The notes under the pieces: generated by a model
Database searches by the model: none
Told to the model about the DNA's origin: nothing
Seen by the model: only the letters and a program-made list of their open reading frames with translations
Shown here: piece by piece, positions 1 to 9,112 of the stretch
How positions within the stretch are numbered: position 1 is the stretch's first letter
Layout of the letters: the number at the start of each line of letters is the position of its first letter
Position numbers and translations under genes: made by a program
Assembly: GCF_014048475.1 (NCBI RefSeq)
Contig: NZ_NWUS01000001.1
Coordinates: 124,001 to 188,000 of the forward strand
DNA length: 64,000 nucleotides
Direction of reading: 5' to 3'
From: Bombella favorum
GTDB taxonomy: Bacteria; Pseudomonadota; Alphaproteobacteria; Acetobacterales; Acetobacteraceae

Positions 1-2356
1 ACTCCAGCTCTTCCAGGTCACGGGCAATATTGAGGAAATGTACCCGATCATCGGCATTGTCGCAGTCAGCTGCACGGTTCAGCCATGTGCCGGGGTCCAG
101 CTGATGAATGGTGGCTCGTAGAACATCCAGGTCTGAATGTTTCAGAGCCTGGGACGCAAAATCCATGAGCTGGCGGAAACGGGGAGAGCTGTGGCGCAGT
201 TGCTCGAACTGTTCCGTATGGCGGCGGGCGGCCCCGCCAAGGCCGTGCAGAACATTAGCCCACCAGCCTAGCTGCTGGAGAATGGCATTATTGGGAATGG
301 CACGGATCTGGCTCGGATGAGTGATGCGTGTCACCCGTGCTGTGTCGGACTGACGTGCAGAAGGGCGGGAGCCGGTTTTGTCCACCAATGCAGGGCCGAA
401 AGCACTAAGTAGGGCAGTATAGCCGGGGTCATCAACCAGATCCCCCATCTTCAGGGCGATGGTGGAGAAGAAATCCATAGCAAAATCGGGCTTGCTGAAG
501 AGCGGATCATTCAGTGCCTCTGCGGCAATGGGTTCTCCCTGCGCAGCAACGAATTCAGCCAGTGTTGCAATGGTAGAGGCGGCAAGGTTCTCTGTTCCGA
601 AGGAGAGATAGCCGTCCCCTCCCTGAAAAGCCGCTTCGACCCGGCTTGTAATCCCTGCTTTGCGCAGGGCCTGCCGTGTGTTAGCCGGGGAGAAATATTC
701 CAGACGCTCTTTTAGGCTGAAAGGATGGGCACCACGGCCAATGCTTTCGCCATGAGTGTCGAACATGGTCAAGGCGATATCGTCTAGCCCATGTTCTTTC
801 ATCAGTTCCAGCGTACGCAGGCGGAGGCGTTCGACCATGGGGCCAGCTGCTAGCTGCCCGACATAACGCCCGGAATCCGAATAACCGAACTGGAGGGAGA
901 GACGCCCGTTAGCCCGGAGATAGGCCCGCCAGTGTGGAGAGCGGAAGGCTTCCTCCAAAATTTCCGCACCGTTTTCCAGAGCACTCTCTGTCTCGAAAAG
1001 CGGGGAAATTTCAATCTGGTCATCACGGATGCCAAAGAGGCGGGCCAGCCATAGTGTGGCAAGCAGCGTATAGCCACTTTCCGTCTCGGCAATCAGGAAG
1101 CGGATGGGAGACCCAGAATCAACGTGCTTGAGGATCTGCGCCATGGTCATCATCAGGCGTGATGCGGCACTAGGTTCTACCAGCAGAGCGCCGAAGTCGA
1201 TGGCCAGGGGCTTTAGATCATCCATGGCGGCATCAATGTGCGAGAGTAGAGCCCGACGATGGAAAGGCAGGGTCGGGTCATCCGTCAGGCCGAGCCTTGT
1301 ACGGGCTACGTTATAAATCTGCGCCGCATTGAGACGGGTGTGGATGTGAGACAGCCCTAGCCCATGATTGAGGAAGCCCGTACGGATGACATCCAGCTGA
1401 CGGGCTGTTGTATCATCCAGGCCGGCGGCTTCTGCCTCGAAGAGGGGAAGTAGTTCTTTAGCGTTGAGGAGAGCCGTTTCCCGCAGGTCAATCAGGGTGT
1501 GGGAAAAACGGGCAATATCTTCCGGCTTCATGGTCTGGCCGGGGATGGAACGGGGGCAGGCCTCCCGCTGTTGCTGTGTGGCCTGCAGAGCAGAGATAAC
1601 CCGTTTGCCGAGGGCGGAATCTTTCAGGCCAATCCGCTCCAACCCTTCGAGCAGGCGTTCCAGCTGGGCGATCTTGAGGCCCAGACGGATGCGGATTGTA
1701 TCCCACCAGCCGATGTCATTACGGCCATCCGTATCAAAACCCACCCAGCTGGCCAGTCGGACAGGGGCCGGGGTCAGCTCTTTAGAATCAGGCCAGCGGC
1801 GATGTGCAGCCTGAAGGATTTCTGCTGAGAGTTTGTCCAGCGCATCACGCCCACGAGTGATAGCGGCAAGGGCTAGAGCCTGCTCTTCATCCAGTGTTGG
1901 CGGTGTAGCGCGGCGATGTGTCGGCAGGGAAGGTACTGGGCAGGCTGGGTCTTCTGCCCGGCGGGCGAGAAGCTCATAGACATCATTGGCCAGGGCAAAG
2001 GTCGGATGAGCCGTGAAGACGGCAGAAAAACCGGTTATGGAGAGGTCGTCTGGCGTCCGGGCCTGTGCGACCAGCTGTTCGGCTACTTTGCGTAGGCGGG
2101 GTTCTGGCGGGCAGATGGTGCCATCATGCTCCAGCCCAACATAACGACGCAGAGCATCGGCCCGGGTCATGAAATTGCGATCCCGTAACAGACGTACAGC
2201 CTGTCCGATTGTTTCCAGGCCTTTTTCTGCTCCCGTTTTTTCCGCAATAGAAATAATCAGGCTGGAAAGGTCATGTGGCGTGCGTTTCAGCACTGTAGCA
2301 CAGGATTCAATCAGTTCAGCAGGCGATGCGTCAGTCTGGGAGGCGCAATCAGGCAT
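1..2356 (-). CDS. ppc: Phosphoenolpyruvate carboxylase-like protein (C-terminus beyond window edge)
   Basis: The open frame runs leftward off the window edge, leaving 785 codons. PEPC adds bicarbonate to phosphoenolpyruvate to give oxaloacetate, a soluble anaplerotic step. The N-terminal motif TAHPT lies at residues 115-119, GYSDSGRYVG begins at 491 and FDTHGESIGRG at about 532-542. These correspond to the family's TAHPT, YSDSAKDAG and FHGRGG...GRG motifs, but the usual Lys of the second motif is Arg and the first Arg of the third is Glu, so activity is uncertain. The start at 2356 is one choice; an in-frame ATG at 2386 is equally possible because neither has a strong ribosome-binding site. 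The gene stands alone and is divergent from the DUF445 gene. Family assignment is fairly secure, catalytic role less so. Confidence 0.72.
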   Translation of the reverse strand, partial: MPDCASQTDASPAELIESCATVLKRTPHDLSSLIISIAEKTGAEKGLETIGQAVRLLRDRNFMTRADALRRYVGLEHDGTICPPEPRLRKVAEQLVAQARTPDDLSITGFSAVFTAHPTFALANDVYELLARRAEDPACPVPSLPTHRRATPPTLDEEQALALAAITRGRDALDKLSAEILQAAHRRWPDSKELTPAPVRLASWVGFDTDGRNDIGWWDTIRIRLGLKIAQLERLLEGLERIGLKDSALGKRVISALQATQQQREACPRSIPGQTMKPEDIARFSHTLIDLRETALLNAKELLPLFEAEAAGLDDTTARQLDVIRTGFLNHGLGLSHIHTRLNAAQIYNVARTRLGLTDDPTLPFHRRALLSHIDAAMDDLKPLAIDFGALLVEPSAASRLMMTMAQILKHVDSGSPIRFLIAETESGYTLLATLWLARLFGIRDDQIEISPLFETESALENGAEILEEAFRSPHWRAYLRANGRLSLQFGYSDSGRYVGQLAAGPMVERLRLRTLELMKEHGLDDIALTMFDTHGESIGRGAHPFSLKERLEYFSPANTRQALRKAGITSRVEAAFQGGDGYLSFGTENLAASTIATLAEFVAAQGEPIAAEALNDPLFSKPDFAMDFFSTIALKMGDLVDDPGYTALLSAFGPALVDKTGSRPSARQSDTARVTRITHPSQIRAIPNNAILQQLGWWANVLHGLGGAARRHTEQFEQLRHSSPRFRQLMDFASQALKHSDLDVLRATIHQLDPGTWLNRAADCDNADDRVHFLNIARDLEELE

Positions 2357-2430
2357 GGGGAACAGTCTCGCTTGTCTTGATCTCATATCAGCCGGGAAGA
2401 ACATAGCATCATTACCGGCACGGTCGTTCC

Positions 2431-2460
2431 TGTATAGGCTTAATTATGCTAATGAGCCAA
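2431..2460 (-). promoter_or_regulatory. Candidate promoter of the PEPC-like gene
   Basis: On the minus strand a -35 TTGGCT (2455-2460) and a -10 TATACA (2431-2436) are 18 bases apart. Transcription would start about 40 bases before the ATG at 2386. This is a consensus match by eye only. Confidence 0.4.
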
Positions 2461-2519
2461 GTGTTGTTAACTAAGTGATTCAGGTCTGTTCTGCTGGATT
2501 TCTTCCGCAGGATGGCCAT

Positions 2520-2539
2520 AGCGGGAGCTTCAGCCCGCT
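2520..2539 (+). other. Small hairpin ahead of the DUF445 gene
   Basis: AGCGGG (2520-2525) and CCCGCT (2534-2539) form a 6-bp stem with an 8-base loop, 37 bases before the DUF445 start. It would sit in the 5' leader of that gene. No T tract follows closely, so it does not look like a terminator. Confidence 0.35.
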
Positions 2540-2575
2540 TCTTACTTGTGTGTATGGTGAGGTCAGTCTATCGCT

Positions 2576-3832
2576 ATGTCCGTCCCGGTGCGGAAAAATA
2601 GGGTTTCTCTCTGGGCCGGCCTGTTGTTGGTGGGCACGTCTGTGCTTGCTGTCGTCAGCCGACTGAGTGTCTGGCAGAAACTGTTTGGCCCATCACTGTG
2701 GCTTGAAATGATCCAAGCTGGAAGTCAGGCCGGTGTAGTGGGGGGCATGGCCGATTGGTTTGCCGTTACGGCCCTGTTTCGGCATCCGCTGGGGTTACCC
2801 ATTCCGCATACGGCTATCCTACCACAGCGCAAAGCCCAGCTAGGAGAAGCACTTGGGCGTTTCATGGTGGAGCATTTTCTAACCGAAGAAGAAATGCTGC
2901 GCCTGCTGGAGCGGGTCGATGTGCCAGCCGTTCTAGCAAATTTCCTGAAGAAGGAAGAGATAGAACGGCGGGTTTTGGAGCATCTGCGAGGGCTGGCCCC
3001 GGCAGTGCTGGAGCGTGTCGGCGATGGGCGGGGTGGTTCTTTTCTGGTCACTCTCTTCCCGACCCTGATGAAAAGAGATGATGTAACGGCCCTCGTCATT
3101 CGTGGTCTTCGGGCTATGGTAAATGGGGAAATTCATCAGGAGGTTTTTTCCTTTTTCTTGGCACAATTCAAAGAATTGGTCAGCCAGAAGGAAGATGACA
3201 TGCACCGCTTTGTGGAGAAGCGGGTGCGAGAGCAGGGTGGGCGTTTGATCGGTTGGGCCATTGGTACGTCAGTAGCCACGCAGGTGTTGACAGCATTGAA
3301 GGCCGAGCTAAGCCGTGTGGACCCGATGGATTCCGAAATCAGGCACGGTTTTACACGCTGGGTGAGGAGGAAAATCCAGACCCTAGATGAAGACCCGCAG
3401 ACTGCTCATCAGCTTATGGATGGTATCACTGCCTTTTTCGCACACGATAGCGTGAAGGAGTGGGGCGGGGGCCTATGGCGGCGGCTCTGCCTGATGGTGG
3501 AGGAGGATAGCCAGAAGGACGATGGGCTGAGTATGCAGGCGCTGACAACAGCCTATCAGCAGTTGATCGATATGCTTTTGCAGCGGACAGAGTTAGCTAC
3601 TCAGTTAGATCAGGCACTGCGTCAGGCAGTTAGGCAGGCTCTACCACAGATGCAACATAATGTGGCGGGAATGATCGCCCGTGTTGTTGGGCGCTGGGAT
3701 GCAGAAAGTCTATCATCCCGGCTGGAGGCTGGTATTGGGAAGGACCTAGCTTATATCCGGGTTAATGGCACTGTGGTTGGTTTTGTGATAGGTGCTGTAC
3801 TGGAGGGCCTGCTTGCCTATTTTGTGCCGTGA
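2576..3832 (+). CDS. DUF445 family membrane protein (YjiN-like)
   Basis: This 418-residue protein matches the DUF445 family. It has an N-terminal hydrophobic segment (about residues 12-32), then the conserved stretch with GGMADWFAVTALFRHPLG and IPHTAILPQ, a long helical middle, and a second hydrophobic segment at the extreme C-terminus (VVGFVIGAVLEGLLAYF). The layout suggests an inner-membrane protein with a large soluble, coiled domain between two anchors. The biochemical function of the family is not known. It is a single-gene unit, divergent from the PEPC-like gene and followed by the suf regulator about 150 bases later. The start was chosen as the first ATG before the hydrophobic segment. 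Confidence 0.85.
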   Translation: MSVPVRKNRVSLWAGLLLVGTSVLAVVSRLSVWQKLFGPSLWLEMIQAGSQAGVVGGMADWFAVTALFRHPLGLPIPHTAILPQRKAQLGEALGRFMVEHFLTEEEMLRLLERVDVPAVLANFLKKEEIERRVLEHLRGLAPAVLERVGDGRGGSFLVTLFPTLMKRDDVTALVIRGLRAMVNGEIHQEVFSFFLAQFKELVSQKEDDMHRFVEKRVREQGGRLIGWAIGTSVATQVLTALKAELSRVDPMDSEIRHGFTRWVRRKIQTLDEDPQTAHQLMDGITAFFAHDSVKEWGGGLWRRLCLMVEEDSQKDDGLSMQALTTAYQQLIDMLLQRTELATQLDQALRQAVRQALPQMQHNVAGMIARVVGRWDAESLSSRLEAGIGKDLAYIRVNGTVVGFVIGAVLEGLLAYFVP

Positions 3833-3917
3833 GTGGTATTTTTAACATAAAATTAAAAAACCAGCCTGCTACGACCGTACATAAAGCTTGACCATCAGGA
3901 AAATATGGGTCACTTCC

Positions 3918-3946
3918 TTGAATGGGGACCTATTAGGTCTTAAATA
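3918..3946 (+). promoter_or_regulatory. Suf operon promoter with embedded palindromic operator candidate
   Basis: A -35 TTGAAT (3918-3923) and a weak -10 TAAATA (3941-3946) are 17 bases apart. The spacer holds a perfect 13-base palindrome, GACCTA-T-TAGGTC (3927-3939). A start site near 3953 would place the transcript just ahead of the GTG at 3981, which supports that start for the regulator. An Rrf2/IscR-type repressor binding here would block RNA polymerase directly. The promoter is inferred from consensus; the palindrome is plain in the sequence. Confidence 0.55.
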
Positions 3947-3980
3947 TAGAATCATTGATGTTGGCTGTAGGTTTTTCATT

Positions 3981-4475
3981 GTGCTGAGACTGTCCAAATT
4001 GGCTGATTATGCGACTGTTGTTCTTGTGCGTCTTGGCGTGCGTGGTGGCTTAGCCACGGCTGCGTCTCTAGCGCAGGAGACCGGCGTACCCGAGCCCACA
4101 GTTGCCAAACTGCTAAAAGGACTGGCCGCAGGTGGGTTGGTTGTCTCTTATCGTGGTGCACGTGGGGGATACCGACTGGCGGAAGAGTTGAAGGACATTT
4201 CCGTGGCGCGGGTCATCAGCGTGGTGGATGGGCCCATCTGTGTGACGGCCTGCTGTGATGGTAAGGAATGTGCCCACGGGGAGACCTGTGGGCTGTCCGG
4301 GCAGTGGGATATGGTGAATGGGGCGGTCCGGCAGGTGCTCGAGACCATTACTCTGGCCGATATGGCCAACCCAGAGCTGAAATTCGATCCGTCCTCTGCC
4401 GCACCGGCGGAAGCGACAATGCATAGGCCTGAGGAACAGGGAGGATGCCATGCCGGCTGTGTCGGAAACCCGTGA
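3981..4475 (+). CDS. Rrf2-family Fe-S regulator of the suf operon (IscR/SufR-like)
   Basis: This protein of 164 residues starts like other Rrf2 proteins ([14 protein letters not shown]), has a winged helix with the [12 protein letters not shown] recognition region, and carries cysteines at 91, 97 and 103 in a CX5CX5C pattern identical in spacing to the [2Fe-2S] ligands of IscR. It probably senses cluster supply and represses the suf operon. The frame extends upstream to 3888, but that extension crosses the probable promoter and does not resemble the family, so the GTG at 3981 is preferred. The 3' end overlaps sufB by 26 bases, implying one transcript. Confidence 0.88.
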   Translation: MLRLSKLADYATVVLVRLGVRGGLATAASLAQETGVPEPTVAKLLKGLAAGGLVVSYRGARGGYRLAEELKDISVARVISVVDGPICVTACCDGKECAHGETCGLSGQWDMVNGAVRQVLETITLADMANPELKFDPSSAAPAEATMHRPEEQGGCHAGCVGNP

Positions 4476-5931
4476 AGCCGTCGAGAAACTGGCCAAGTCC
4501 AATTATGAATGGGGCTTTGAGACAAATGTGGAGATGGACCTCGCCCCGAAAGGGTTGAACGAGGACATTGTCCGGCTGATTTCCGCCCGCAAGAAAGAGC
4601 CGCAATGGATGCTGGAATGGCGGCTGAAGGCTTTCCGTGCGTGGCAGGAAATGAGCGAGCCGAATTGGGCGAAGATCAAGCATCCGCCGATTGATTATCA
4701 GGACGCTCATTATTTCGCTCAGCCCAAGAAAAAGGCTGGCCCCAAGAGCCTTGATGAAGTTGATCCCGAACTTCTAAAAACTTACGAGAAGCTCGGCATT
4801 CCCCTGCATGAGCAGGAGATGTTGGCCGGTGTGGAAGGGGCAGGGCAGAAGACACCTGTTGCCGTTGATGCGGTATTTGACAGCGTCTCCGTAGCGACGA
4901 CCTTCCGCAAGACGCTGGCCGAAGCGGGTGTGATTTTCTGCCCGATTTCTGAGGCTATTATCGAACATCCAGAACTGGTGAAGAAATATCTGGGTACGGT
5001 CGTACCAGTGGCGGACAATTTCTTCTCGGCTCTGAACTCGGCCGTCTTTACGGATGGTTCCTTTGTGTATGTGCCCAAAGGGGTGCGTTGCCCGATGGAG
5101 CTTTCCACTTACTTCCGTATTAACGCCCGTAATACGGGGCAGTTCGAGCGGACGCTGATCATTGCTGAAGATCAGGCCACCGTGTCCTATCTGGAAGGCT
5201 GCACAGCTCCCCAGCGTGATGAGAACCAGCTCCATGCTGCCGTTGTCGAGTTGGTGGCGATGGAAGATGCCTTCATCAAATATTCCACGGTGCAGAACTG
5301 GTATCCGGGTGATGAGAACGGTAAGGGCGGCATCTATAACTTTGTGACCAAGCGGGGCCTCTGCAAAGGTGACCGTGCCCGCATTTCATGGACACAGGTT
5401 GAAACCGGCTCCGCTATTACATGGAAGTATCCGTCCTGCATTCTGGCAGGGAAGGGCTCGGTTGGTGAGTTCTATTCTGTCGCCGTGACGAACGGGCATC
5501 AGCAGGCTGACACGGGCACAAAGATGATCCATCTTGCCCCGGATACACGCTCTACCATCGTGGCTAAGACCATTTCCGCTGGGAAGTCCGATAGTACCTA
5601 TCGGGGGCTTGTCCGTATGCAGCCCAAGGCCCGCAATGGGCGTAACTTCACACAATGTGACAGCCTGCTGATTGGTGACCAGTGCGGGGCCCATACGGTT
5701 CCTTATATCGAGAGCCGCAACATGAGCGCACGCATCGAGCATGAGGCGACAACATCCAAAATTTCCGAGGACCAGCTTTTCTATTGCCGGTCCCGTGGTT
5801 TTTCAGAAGAGGAAGCCGTTGGCCTGATCGTGAACGGTTTCTGCCGGGAGGTTCTCAAGGAGCTCCCGATGGAATTTGCTGTGGAAGCACAGAAGCTGCT
5901 TCAGATCAGTCTGGAAGGGAGCGTGGGTTAA
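4450..5931 (+). CDS. sufB: Fe-S cluster scaffold protein SufB
   Basis: SufB of 493 residues is the scaffold subunit of the cytosolic SufBCD complex, where sulfide and iron are assembled into a cluster with help from the SufC ATPase. Recognisable segments are [21 protein letters not shown], the beta-helix region with [18 protein letters not shown], and the C-terminal [18 protein letters not shown] typical of SufB/SufD. The length matches the family. The start has a good GGAGG (4440-4444) just upstream and lies inside the 3' end of the regulator gene. SufC follows after three bases, so translation is probably coupled. Confidence 0.97.
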   Translation: MPAVSETREAVEKLAKSNYEWGFETNVEMDLAPKGLNEDIVRLISARKKEPQWMLEWRLKAFRAWQEMSEPNWAKIKHPPIDYQDAHYFAQPKKKAGPKSLDEVDPELLKTYEKLGIPLHEQEMLAGVEGAGQKTPVAVDAVFDSVSVATTFRKTLAEAGVIFCPISEAIIEHPELVKKYLGTVVPVADNFFSALNSAVFTDGSFVYVPKGVRCPMELSTYFRINARNTGQFERTLIIAEDQATVSYLEGCTAPQRDENQLHAAVVELVAMEDAFIKYSTVQNWYPGDENGKGGIYNFVTKRGLCKGDRARISWTQVETGSAITWKYPSCILAGKGSVGEFYSVAVTNGHQQADTGTKMIHLAPDTRSTIVAKTISAGKSDSTYRGLVRMQPKARNGRNFTQCDSLLIGDQCGAHTVPYIESRNMSARIEHEATTSKISEDQLFYCRSRGFSEEEAVGLIVNGFCREVLKELPMEFAVEAQKLLQISLEGSVG

Positions 5932-5934
5932 GCT

Positions 5935-6705
5935 ATGAGTGATTTTCTGAAGATTGAAGGGCTGAAGGCCCAGATCGATGCTGACGGAACCCCCAAGGAA
6001 ATTCTGAAGGGTCTGGATCTGACAATCCCTAAGGGAGAGGTTCACGCCATTATGGGGCCGAATGGCTCCGGTAAGTCCACGCTGTCTTACGTTCTGGCAG
6101 GGCGTGAGGATTACGAGGTGACGGGCGGTTCCGCTCATTTCAAGGGGCAAGACCTGCTGGAGCTGGAGCCGGAAGAACGGGCTGCGCTGGGCGTGTTCCT
6201 TGCCTTCCAATCCCCTGTGGAACTGCCGGGCGTTAATAATGCCAACTTCCTGCGGACAGCCGTAAATGCTGTGCGTAAGGCTCGTGGTGAGGAAGAACTG
6301 GATGCCGTGTCCTTCCTCAAGCTAGCACGGGAGGAAACAAGCCGTCTTTCCATGTCTGGCGAAATGCTTAAGCGTGCCGTGAATGTCGGCTTCTCCGGTG
6401 GTGAGAAGAAGCGCAATGAAGTGCTTCAGATGCGTTTGCTCAAGCCTTCACTGGCCATTCTGGATGAGACGGATAGCGGGTTGGATATTGATGCCCTGCG
6501 TATTGTGGCTGATGGCGTCAACTCCCTGCGTGGGCCGGATTTCTCTTCTTTGGTGATCACCCACCATCAGCGTCTGCTGGATTATATCGTGCCGGATCGT
6601 GTGCATGTTATGGCGCACGGGCGCATCATCCATAGTGGCGGGCCGGAAGTGGCTAGCCTGCTGGAAAAACAGGGCTACAAACAGTTTCTTGAGGCAGCAG
6701 CGTGA
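5935..6705 (+). CDS. sufC: Fe-S assembly ATPase SufC
   Basis: This ABC-type ATPase of 256 residues energises the SufBCD scaffold; it is soluble and not a transporter. The Walker A motif GPNGSGKST is at residues 41-49. The signature FSGGEKKRNE and the Walker B region LAILDETDSGLDIDAL are the SufC versions of these motifs, and the switch histidine is in VITHHQR. The stop codon overlaps the GTG start of sufD by four bases. Confidence 0.97.
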   Translation: MSDFLKIEGLKAQIDADGTPKEILKGLDLTIPKGEVHAIMGPNGSGKSTLSYVLAGREDYEVTGGSAHFKGQDLLELEPEERAALGVFLAFQSPVELPGVNNANFLRTAVNAVRKARGEEELDAVSFLKLAREETSRLSMSGEMLKRAVNVGFSGGEKKRNEVLQMRLLKPSLAILDETDSGLDIDALRIVADGVNSLRGPDFSSLVITHHQRLLDYIVPDRVHVMAHGRIIHSGGPEVASLLEKQGYKQFLEAAA

Positions 6706-7901
6706 GTGAGAACAATGCAGCAGCCTGGCAGGCCCTAACGGGTCGTGCCGGGGAGCGTGCAGCCCTGCTGGGGACGGAAGGGCTGCCGACAAGGCGGGTA
6801 GAAGCATGGCATTATACGCCACTTCAGTCGCTGAACGGGGTCGCATGGCAGGCCGCTCCAGCCCTTGATGAAGCCGCTGTAAAGCAGCGTGTCGATGCGC
6901 TGAATTTGCCGGCTCATGATGGTTTGTTGGTCTTTGCCAATGGGCGGTTCTGCAAGAGCCTTTCCCATCTACCAGCCTGCATGGATGTGCAAGAATATGG
7001 CGATGGGGCTGCTGTGCCGGCGTTGCTGGCAGGGCGTTTCTCCGCTGGCTTGAATGCGGCTCTGCGGCAGCCGGGGGCACGGCTGCATGTTCCAGCCAAG
7101 ACGGATGCTGGCCTGATTGTCATGATCAGCCTGACAGAGGGAGAGGGTGTTTCTACTCATCTGCATCACAGCATCACATTGGAGGAAGATGCACGGCTGA
7201 GCTTGCTGGATATTCAGCTTGGCGAAGGCCAGTATCTGACCAACCCTCAGATGGATGTCCATTGTGCAGATAGGGCTCACTTCAGCCATATTACGCATCA
7301 GGCAGAAAGCCGTGAGGCGGCTCGACTAGGGATCATCAGTGCCCGCATTGGTGAGCGGAGCAATTACGATAGCTTCACGCTCAATCAAGGGGGGGGGGTG
7401 GCCCGTCAGGAAGTGGTTAGCCAGCTTTCTGGGCCGTTCAGTAACACGAACGTCAATGCTATTCAGCTTGTTGATGGCAACCGGCTGAATGATCTGTCTT
7501 CCATGATTCACCATGCGTCGCCAGACTGCACATCCCGTCAGACAGTGCGGACAGTTCTGTCCGAAAACGGGCAGGGTGTATTTCAGGGTAAGATTCTGGT
7601 GGATCAGATCGCCCAGAAGACTGATGGCTATCAGATGAATCAGGCTCTTCTTCTGTCTGAAAAGGCACAGATGAACAGCAAACCGGAGCTTGAGATTTAC
7701 GCTGATGACGTCAAGTGCAGCCACGGGGCGACCGTTGGTGCGCTGGATGAAGACCAGCTTTTCTATCTCCGCTCCCGTGGTGTGTTGGAAGAGCAGGCCC
7801 GTGATATGCTGGTTCAGGCCTTTCTGCTGGAAACGGTGGAACTGGTGGAGCATGAGAGCCTGCGTGACTATCTGCTGAAGGCGTTGCCCGGCCATGTTTG
7901 A
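6702..7901 (+). CDS. sufD: Fe-S assembly protein SufD
   Basis: SufD of 399 residues pairs with SufB in the SufBC2D complex and is needed for iron entry. The C-terminal half carries the family segments KCSHGATVGALDEDQLFYLRSRG and the preceding beta-helix. The N-terminal helical part is less conserved, as usual. Translation begins at a GTG that overlaps the sufC stop (GTGA), so coupling is likely. The reading frame runs through a ten-base guanine tract (7389-7398), coding GGG of residues NQGGGVARQ, a place prone to slippage or sequencing error. The 3' end overlaps sufS by eight bases. Confidence 0.95.
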   Translation: MSENNAAAWQALTGRAGERAALLGTEGLPTRRVEAWHYTPLQSLNGVAWQAAPALDEAAVKQRVDALNLPAHDGLLVFANGRFCKSLSHLPACMDVQEYGDGAAVPALLAGRFSAGLNAALRQPGARLHVPAKTDAGLIVMISLTEGEGVSTHLHHSITLEEDARLSLLDIQLGEGQYLTNPQMDVHCADRAHFSHITHQAESREAARLGIISARIGERSNYDSFTLNQGGGVARQEVVSQLSGPFSNTNVNAIQLVDGNRLNDLSSMIHHASPDCTSRQTVRTVLSENGQGVFQGKILVDQIAQKTDGYQMNQALLLSEKAQMNSKPELEIYADDVKCSHGATVGALDEDQLFYLRSRGVLEEQARDMLVQAFLLETVELVEHESLRDYLLKALPGHV

Positions 7902-9105
7902 TAATGTACGTGCTCGCTTCCCCATTCTTTCCGAAACGGCCCATGGTCGTCCGCTTGTCTTTTTGGACAGTGCGGCCTCTGCCCAGAAGCCGGAGTGCGT
8001 CATCGACGCCATGAGTGAAGCGGCACGGCATTGTTACGCCAATATTCATCGTGGCTTGTACGACATGAGCGACCGGACCACGCAGGCCTATGAAGCCGTG
8101 CGGGACGATGTGGCCCGGTTCCTCAATGCGGCGGATCGGCGGGAGATTGTCTTTACTAAAAACAGTACGGAAGGTTTCAATCTGTTGGCCTATTCGCTGG
8201 GCAGTCAGCTGAAACCCGGGCAGGCCGTGCTGATTTCTGCACTGGAGCACCACGCCAATATCGTGCCGTGGCTCATGTTGCGGGACCGTCTTGGCATCGA
8301 GCTGCGTGTTGCACCGATCAATGAGGCTGGCGATATCGACCTTGCCGCATATGAAGAGTTGCTGAGTGATGGCTGCGTTGCTCTGGTTTCGGTCACGCAT
8401 ATGTCCAATGTGCTGGGGACCATCACGCCGGTAACGAAGTTGGCAGAGCTTGCCCATCAGTATGGTGCGAAGATCATTGTTGATGGTTCTCAGTCTATCG
8501 TTCATCGCAAGGTGGATGTGCAGGCTCTGGGAGCGGATTTCTTCCTCTTCACCGGGCACAAACTCTATGGCCCAACAGGGGTTGGCATCCTGTGGGGAAA
8601 GCTGCCTCTGCTGGAAGATATGCCGCCTTTCCTTGGAGGGGGGGACATGATCCGCTCTGTCTCTTTCGAGAAGGCCACATGGGCCGATGCCCCGCATAAG
8701 TTCGAGGCCGGTACGCCTGCTATCTTGGAAGTACTGGGTCTAGGGGCTGCCATCCGTTTTGTGGAAAGCTTGGGGGCAGAGGCAATTGAAGCACATGAAC
8801 GTGACCTGATTGCTTATGCTCAGAAGGTTCTTGAAAAGACGGACGGGGTGCGCATCATGGGTAACCCGGTGGAGCGGGGAGGAGTTTTCTCGCTGCAGGT
8901 AGAGGGGGCTCATCCCCATGATCTGGCTGTATTGCTGGACCAACAGGGAATTGCCATCCGGGCGGGACAGCATTGTGCTGAACCGTTGATGCACGAGCTG
9001 GGAGTACAGGCCACTGCCCGGGCCAGTTTTGCCATTTATACGACACGTGACGAGATAGACGCTCTGGCCCATGGCATTGAGCGTGCGCGTGCCTTACTTG
9101 CGTGA
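7894..9105 (+). CDS. sufS: Cysteine desulfurase SufS
   Basis: This PLP enzyme of 403 residues takes sulfur from L-cysteine, giving alanine and a protein persulfide that feeds SufB. The PLP lysine is K223 in FTGHKLYGPTG, the catalytic cysteine is about C361 in AGQHCAEPLM, and EHHANIVPW is the typical group II desulfurase segment. No sufE or sufU partner lies in this operon, so a sulfur acceptor must be encoded elsewhere or the scaffold takes sulfur directly. The start ATG overlaps the end of sufD. Confidence 0.97.
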   Translation: MFDNVRARFPILSETAHGRPLVFLDSAASAQKPECVIDAMSEAARHCYANIHRGLYDMSDRTTQAYEAVRDDVARFLNAADRREIVFTKNSTEGFNLLAYSLGSQLKPGQAVLISALEHHANIVPWLMLRDRLGIELRVAPINEAGDIDLAAYEELLSDGCVALVSVTHMSNVLGTITPVTKLAELAHQYGAKIIVDGSQSIVHRKVDVQALGADFFLFTGHKLYGPTGVGILWGKLPLLEDMPPFLGGGDMIRSVSFEKATWADAPHKFEAGTPAILEVLGLGAAIRFVESLGAEAIEAHERDLIAYAQKVLEKTDGVRIMGNPVERGGVFSLQVEGAHPHDLAVLLDQQGIAIRAGQHCAEPLMHELGVQATARASFAIYTTRDEIDALAHGIERARALLA

Positions 9106-9112
9106 GGATGTC

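Noticed and set aside
1464-1828. Plus-strand frames of 109-116 codons in the first 2.3 kb
   Set aside because: The minus strand carries one continuous PEPC-like frame through this stretch with motifs in phase.
3888-3980. N-terminal extension of the suf regulator
   Set aside because: It crosses the likely promoter and palindrome, does not resemble Rrf2 proteins, and the family start falls at the GTG at 3981.
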